Shown here piece after piece: positions 60,326 to 64,000 of a stretch of DNA of 64,000 nt (its first letter is position 1; each line of letters opens with the position of its first letter). The stretch is from Rheinheimera salexigens (GTDB lineage Bacteria; Pseudomonadota; Gammaproteobacteria; Enterobacterales; Alteromonadaceae): positions 1,673,259 through 1,737,258 of the forward strand of contig NZ_MKEK01000001.1 of the NCBI RefSeq assembly GCF_001752395.1. Direction: 5' to 3'. The notes below the pieces were generated by a model that was given only the letters and a program-made list of their open reading frames with translations, did not search any database and was not told the origin of the DNA. The translations under genes and the position numbers were made by a program.

Positions 60326-60961
60326 TTAAGCTTCAACTTTATCTTTAAACTCACACAGATCTTCAATAATACAACTACCACAGCGAGGTTTGCGTGCCAC
60401 GCAGGTGTACCGACCATGCAAAATTAGCCAATGATGTACGTCTAATTTAAACTCTGCAGGCACCACTTTAAGTAGTTTTTGTTCAACGTCGTCAACCGTT
60501 TTACCCATGGCCAATTTAGTCCGGTTAGAGACGCGATAAATATGGGTATCTACAGCAATAGTAGGCCAGCCAAAAGCAGTATTGAGTACCACGTTTGCGG
60601 TTTTGCGACCCACACCAGGCAGCGCTTCTAATGCAGCCCGATTTTCAGGGACTTGACCTTGATGTAACTCAACCAGCATACGGCAAGTCTTTATGGTATT
60701 TTCGGCTTTAGTGTTAAATAAACCTATGGTCTTAATATGCTGTTTTAAGCCATCTACGCCTAAGTCCAACATAGCTTGCGGCGTGCGGGCAATGGGGAAT
60801 AACGCTTTAGTGGCTTTGTTTACGCCAACATCTGTAGATTGAGCTGATAAAAGCACTGCAATTAACAACTCAAACGGTGAGCTGTATTCTAATTCCGTGG
60901 TTGGATTAGGATTAGCATCACGTAAACGACTTAACATTTCAATACGCTTTTGCTTATTCAT
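60326..60961 (-). CDS. nth: endonuclease III
   Basis: DNA glycosylase/AP lyase for oxidised pyrimidines. The helix-hairpin-helix is LPGVGRKTANVVLNTAFG with catalytic Lys (Lys120 type), catalytic Asp in VDTHIYRVSNR, and the [4Fe-4S] Cys pattern CVARKPRCGSCIIEDLC near the C-terminus. Length 211 equals E. coli Nth. It follows rnfE by 39 bases, the same rnf-nth order as in E. coli. Confidence 0.97.
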   Translation of the reverse strand: MNKQKRIEMLSRLRDANPNPTTELEYSSPFELLIAVLLSAQSTDVGVNKATKALFPIARTPQAMLDLGVDGLKQHIKTIGLFNTKAENTIKTCRMLVELHQGQVPENRAALEALPGVGRKTANVVLNTAFGWPTIAVDTHIYRVSNRTKLAMGKTVDDVEQKLLKVVPAEFKLDVHHWLILHGRYTCVARKPRCGSCIIEDLCEFKDKVEA

Positions 60962-61000
60962 TTATTTAACTTTCACCTTTGCTTGCACCTTAACTTAATC

Positions 61001-61693
61001 TTATTGCGCCGCACCAGTTACCCGAGCGCGAGAGATTTTAGCAACACTAGCTTCACGCTGCTGCAGTTTATTATCAATAACATTCTTTAAGGCAATCAAT
61101 AGTCCCATACCAATAAAAGCACCCGGCGGTAACATTGCTAGTAAAAAGTGACTATCGGTTGTAAATAACTCAATGCGTAATACCTTAGCCCAGTCTCCTA
61201 ACAGTAAATCGGCACCATCAAACAGCGTGCCTTGGCCGAGAATTTCACGTAACGCACCTAATACCAGTAACACTAATAAAAAGCCTAAGCCCATCATAAA
61301 ACCATCAATAGCTGAAGGCAGCACCGCATTTTTCGAAGCAAAGGCCTCAGCGCGGCCAATAATGGCGCAATTGGTAACAATCAGTGGGATAAAAATACCC
61401 AGCGATTGATACAAACCAAAAGTGTAAGCATTCATTAGTAATTGCACCACGGTGACTAAACTGGCAATAATTAATACAAATATTGGAATACGAATTTCAG
61501 CCGCAACATGATTGCGCACTAAAGACACCGCGATATTTGAGAACAGTAAGACTAATAAGGTTGCTGCACCTAAGCCTAGTGCATTAGTAACCGTTGCTGT
61601 AACCGCCAGTAATGGGCATAAACCGAGCAGCTGGACTAAGCCAGGATTGTTTTTCCATAATCCTTGCACGGTTAGCTGTTTAAATTCGTTCAT
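61001..61693 (-). CDS. rnfE: ion-translocating oxidoreductase subunit RnfE
   Basis: A 230-residue inner-membrane subunit with about six helices ([63 protein letters not shown] with the conserved Cys). With RnfA it holds the membrane Fe-S cluster that moves electrons across the bilayer between ferredoxin and NAD. The start overlaps the rnfG stop by four bases (ATGA, 61690-61693). The C-terminal basic tail is cytoplasmic. Confidence 0.96.
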   Translation of the reverse strand: MNEFKQLTVQGLWKNNPGLVQLLGLCPLLAVTATVTNALGLGAATLLVLLFSNIAVSLVRNHVAAEIRIPIFVLIIASLVTVVQLLMNAYTFGLYQSLGIFIPLIVTNCAIIGRAEAFASKNAVLPSAIDGFMMGLGFLLVLLVLGALREILGQGTLFDGADLLLGDWAKVLRIELFTTDSHFLLAMLPPGAFIGMGLLIALKNVIDNKLQQREASVAKISRARVTGAAQ

Positions 61694-62322
61694 GGTAAAA
61701 CCTCACAGTTAGCTGGCAAGTCGGCTAGCTCTGGATGTTGCAATACATATAAAGCCGCTTTTCTGACCGCAGTTACCACAGCACGAGGTGTTATTGTCGC
61801 CCCGGTAAACTGATCAAATTGACCACCATCTTTACGTACCGCCCATGCGGCTGCATTATCGGCAGTGACGATTTTATTGCTAAAACTAAAGATCCAACTA
61901 GAGCGGCGAGATTCAATTTTATCACCTAAGCCCGGTGTTTCTTGATGGTTAACTACTCGCGAGCCTAATACAGTGCCGTCAGGTGCCACAGCCACAATTA
62001 AATCAATATTACCGCTATAGCCATCAGGTGCAGTCGTTTCGACTAAATAAGCTGCTAGGGTATCTTGTTGGCGCCAACGATAAATACTTTGCGCGCGTTC
62101 ACGGCCTAAGTACTCGGGGGCGATAACTTGGCGGCAATCCGCTAATAACGCATGATCAACGCTCACACCTGGCAGGACTTCTTTTAAAACTGCCAGCTTA
62201 CTGGCTAAGGCTTGCTCGGCAATTTTCGGTTCAGTCAGTACATTAACCACACTGAGTATGGTTACGCAAACTGCGGCAACAACCGCTAAAGCTAAGGCAT
62301 TTTTACTGATTGATTTAATCAT
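61690..62322 (-). CDS. rnfG: ion-translocating oxidoreductase subunit RnfG
   Basis: A 210-residue subunit with one N-terminal membrane helix ([21 protein letters not shown]) and a periplasmic FMN-binding domain. The covalent flavin attachment site is the Thr in [13 protein letters not shown]. The start is the ATG at 62322 ([12 protein letters not shown]), which overlaps the end of rnfD; the frame further upstream to 62400 is not likely coding. Part of the rnfC-D-G-E cluster, all linked by short overlaps. Confidence 0.95.
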   Translation of the reverse strand: MIKSISKNALALAVVAAVCVTILSVVNVLTEPKIAEQALASKLAVLKEVLPGVSVDHALLADCRQVIAPEYLGRERAQSIYRWRQQDTLAAYLVETTAPDGYSGNIDLIVAVAPDGTVLGSRVVNHQETPGLGDKIESRRSSWIFSFSNKIVTADNAAAWAVRKDGGQFDQFTGATITPRAVVTAVRKAALYVLQHPELADLPANCEVLP

Positions 62323-63385
62323 TTTTTGGCCTCGGTTGCTGATGCCCATAGGTACGAGGGCGAGTATAGTAATCGATAAGAGGCACTGCCATATTGGCAA
62401 TTAATACTGCAAACGCATAGGCGTCAGGATAACCACCATAAGTGCGAATTAAATACACTAATAAACCAATTAATACACCGTACCACAGCCGACCGTTATT
62501 GGTGGTGGAAGCGGAAACTGGATCGGTAGCGATAAAAAAGGCTGCCAACATAGTGCCGCCACTAAATAAATGAAATAGCGGGCTAGCCAAGGTGTCGGGT
62601 GCTGCTAAGCTACCAATGCCACTGAATATAGCTAAACTGATAATGACAGCTGCCGGAATACGCCAACTAATCACTTTTTGTTGAATTAAGACTAAACCGC
62701 CAATTAGGTAGGCTAAATTAACCCACAACCAACCGCTGCCGGCAAAGGCATAAAAAACCGGTCTCTGCATGCTTTCAGACAAGGTAATGCCGCGACTCAG
62801 ATCAGTACGTAAGGTATCCAGAGGCGTAGCCATGGTGATGCCATCTACAGTTGATTGCAGTTGTTGCAGGCTATAACCACTACAACTAAATTGACTAAAT
62901 ACCGCACATACTGCATCTATAGGCGTTAAAGCGAAGGTTTGTAATGATGCCGGTGGCAGCCATTGCGTCATTTGTACCGGGAATGAAATCAGTAATAATA
63001 CATAAGCGGCCATAGCCGGATTAAATAAGTTATTACCTAAACCACCATATAATTGCTTAACGATGATAATGGCAAAAGCAGTACCAATAATGACTAACCA
63101 CCAAGGGGCATAAGGCGGTATGGCGATGGCAAGTAACACTGCGGTTAACATTGCACTGTTATCGCGTAGTCTGGGCCAAACTGCTTTTTTGCGTAATAGC
63201 ATAATAATGGCTTCGCTAACTAAAGCCGTAGCAATGGCTAAAACTAATTGAATTAACACGCCATAACCCAACAGAGCAGCTTGGACAATAATACCCGGCA
63301 CACAGGCAAGCATAACGAGGCGCATAATTTGCGCAGTGCTGCGTTGTAAACGCTGGTGTGGTGAACTGGCTATTTTAAAACTCAT
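62315..63385 (-). CDS. rnfD: ion-translocating oxidoreductase subunit RnfD
   Basis: A 356-residue subunit with about nine helices and a covalently bound FMN site, the Thr in DGITMATPLDTLR (about residue 190). It starts MSFKIASSPHQRLQRSTAQIMRLV as other RnfD proteins do. The start overlaps the end of rnfC by four bases (ATGA, 63382-63385), and its stop overlaps the start of rnfG by eight bases. Confidence 0.96.
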   Translation of the reverse strand: MSFKIASSPHQRLQRSTAQIMRLVMLACVPGIIVQAALLGYGVLIQLVLAIATALVSEAIIMLLRKKAVWPRLRDNSAMLTAVLLAIAIPPYAPWWLVIIGTAFAIIIVKQLYGGLGNNLFNPAMAAYVLLLISFPVQMTQWLPPASLQTFALTPIDAVCAVFSQFSCSGYSLQQLQSTVDGITMATPLDTLRTDLSRGITLSESMQRPVFYAFAGSGWLWVNLAYLIGGLVLIQQKVISWRIPAAVIISLAIFSGIGSLAAPDTLASPLFHLFSGGTMLAAFFIATDPVSASTTNNGRLWYGVLIGLLVYLIRTYGGYPDAYAFAVLIANMAVPLIDYYTRPRTYGHQQPRPKND

Positions 63386-64000
63386 GATTGTTTATCTGCT
63401 TGTTTTTTGGCTTTAGCTCGAGCAATCGCAGCAGCAATGGCGGCTTTGCGTGGATCAACGGCTGGTGCCGGTTCTGCTTCAGTAACTACATTCACATCTA
63501 TATCCGCTGTGGCATCGGGCTGAGCTAGCTTTTCGCTGGCTTGCTTAGCTTTAGCGCGAGCAATCGCAGCTGCAATAGCGGCTTTACGCGGATCAACGGC
63601 TGGAGTCGGTTCAGCTTCAGTATCAACATTTGCATCTGTATCCGTTGCGGCATCGGGCAGAGCTACCTTTTCGCTGGCTTGCTTAGCTTTAGCTCGAGCA
63701 ATCGCAGCAGCTATGGCCGCTTTGCGTGGATCAACGGCAGGTATCGGTTTTGTTTCAGTTTCAACATTGGCAGCCTCAACATTAGCCTCGGTATCAGCTG
63801 TTAGATCGGGCTGAGCTAGCTTTTCGCTAGTTTGCTTAGCTTTAGCCCGAGCAATCGCAGCGGCAATGGCAGCTTTACGCGGATCCTTTTCTGTTGCTGC
63901 ATCAGCAGGATTAGGGGGGCTGTTATCCGCTCCGCTCTGCACAGTTGAGGCAGTGTTGGCTTGTTTGGCTTGCTGATAATCGCGAGCTTGCTGCTTTTTC
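63382..64000 (-). CDS. rnfC: RnfC C-terminal part with Ala/Lys helical repeats (5' end outside window)
   Basis: The minus-strand frame is open across the right edge, so only the tail of RnfC (the NADH/FMN and Fe-S subunit) is seen; its Fe-S and FMN domains lie beyond the window. The visible ~205 residues begin with the RnfC-like QQARDYQQAKQ stretch and then contain four copies of a ~45-residue unit DPRKAAIAAAIARAKAK...SEK followed by an acidic linker with PAV. RnfC of gammaproteobacteria is known for such Ala/Lys-rich tail repeats. A GTG at 63942 would give an artificial separate gene and is not used. Confidence 0.9.
   Translation of the reverse strand, partial: KKQQARDYQQAKQANTASTVQSGADNSPPNPADAATEKDPRKAAIAAAIARAKAKQTSEKLAQPDLTADTEANVEAANVETETKPIPAVDPRKAAIAAAIARAKAKQASEKVALPDAATDTDANVDTEAEPTPAVDPRKAAIAAAIARAKAKQASEKLAQPDATADIDVNVVTEAEPAPAVDPRKAAIAAAIARAKAKKQADKQS
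63409..63892. repeat. four long imperfect repeats in the rnfC tail
   Basis: Each unit of roughly 120-170 bases contains the block encoding DPRKAAIAAAIARAKAK (near 63460-63409, 63592-63541, 63740-63690 and 63891-63840 on the minus strand) plus an acidic linker. The copies are similar but not identical at the DNA level. Confidence 0.88.

Noticed and set aside
63409..63892. CRISPR array at the right edge
   Set aside because: The repeats are long, imperfect, in frame and protein-coding; there are no unique spacers of constant length.
63382..63942. A separate 186-residue repeat protein starting with GTG at 63942
   Set aside because: The frame continues upstream past the window edge with RnfC-like sequence (QQARDYQQAKQ), and its stop overlaps rnfD in the usual way, so it is the tail of RnfC.

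Overview
The window looks like chromosomal DNA from an AT-rich marine or freshwater gammaproteobacterium of the Alteromonadales, plausibly near Rheinheimera, Arsukibacterium or Alishewanella. This placement rests on protein resemblance and gene order: the Enterobacteria-like neighbourhood cspD, clpS-clpA, infA, aat and trxB; mnmA-hflD-purB; mrp divergent from metG; tamA-tamB; and an rnfCDGE-nth cluster. No rRNA, tRNA, prophage, insertion sequence or CRISPR array was seen. Genes are tightly packed, and most convergent pairs share a bidirectional hairpin terminator.

Layout. 1-5.2 kb: a PrsR/PrsK-type two-component pair (regulator cut by the window edge), a secreted trypsin-like protease, leucine dehydrogenase and a DUF4826 protein. 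5.2-10.1 kb, minus strand: nudJ-like, mnmA, hflD, purB and the ribosomal oxygenase roxA. 10.4-18.6 kb: monomeric isocitrate dehydrogenase, cspD, then an N-degron block in which clpS-clpA converge on trxB-aat-bpt-infA. Both N-terminal tagging transferases and the ClpS-ClpA reader and unfoldase therefore lie within 5.5 kb. 18.8-24 kb: a large beta-propeller (Reg_prop/Y_Y_Y) sensor kinase followed by a secreted S8 protease. 24-33 kb: TrhA/hemolysin III, a glycosyltransferase, a YceI protein, a quinone oxidoreductase, a split gene for a degenerate HD-GYP-like protein, an MFS transporter and metG. 33-41.8 kb: mrp, dcd, a GST/glutaredoxin-2-like protein, yaeQ, an uncharacterised secreted protein beside a MipA/OmpV protein, a type-2 PHB-depolymerase-like esterase, a minimal PilZ protein, a histone H1-like Lys/Ala-rich protein, a Nif3-like protein and cmoM. 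41.8-53.6 kb: tamB-tamA, a stand-alone KAS III, and an RND adaptor-pump pair. 53.6-60 kb: asnB, DUF3025, an ABC-2 exporter pair, Fur-box-preceded bfd, an aspartoacylase-family hydrolase and gloA. 60-64 kb: nth-rnfE-rnfG-rnfD-rnfC on the minus strand, with rnfC running off the window and carrying four copies of an Ala/Lys helical repeat.

The most unusual signal is three -1 frame changes, each at a run of seven or eight A in the register of a canonical slippery heptamer (28930-28937, 49176-49182, 49258-49264). One divides the HD-GYP-like gene; the other two separate the membrane anchor of the RND adaptor from its body. Homopolymer undercalling is the simplest explanation, but an A8 run in prsK is intact, so true mutation or slippage expression is not excluded. 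No clearly new multigene system was recognised; the best candidates for new biology are the split HD-GYP-like protein and the secreted-protein/MipA pair.
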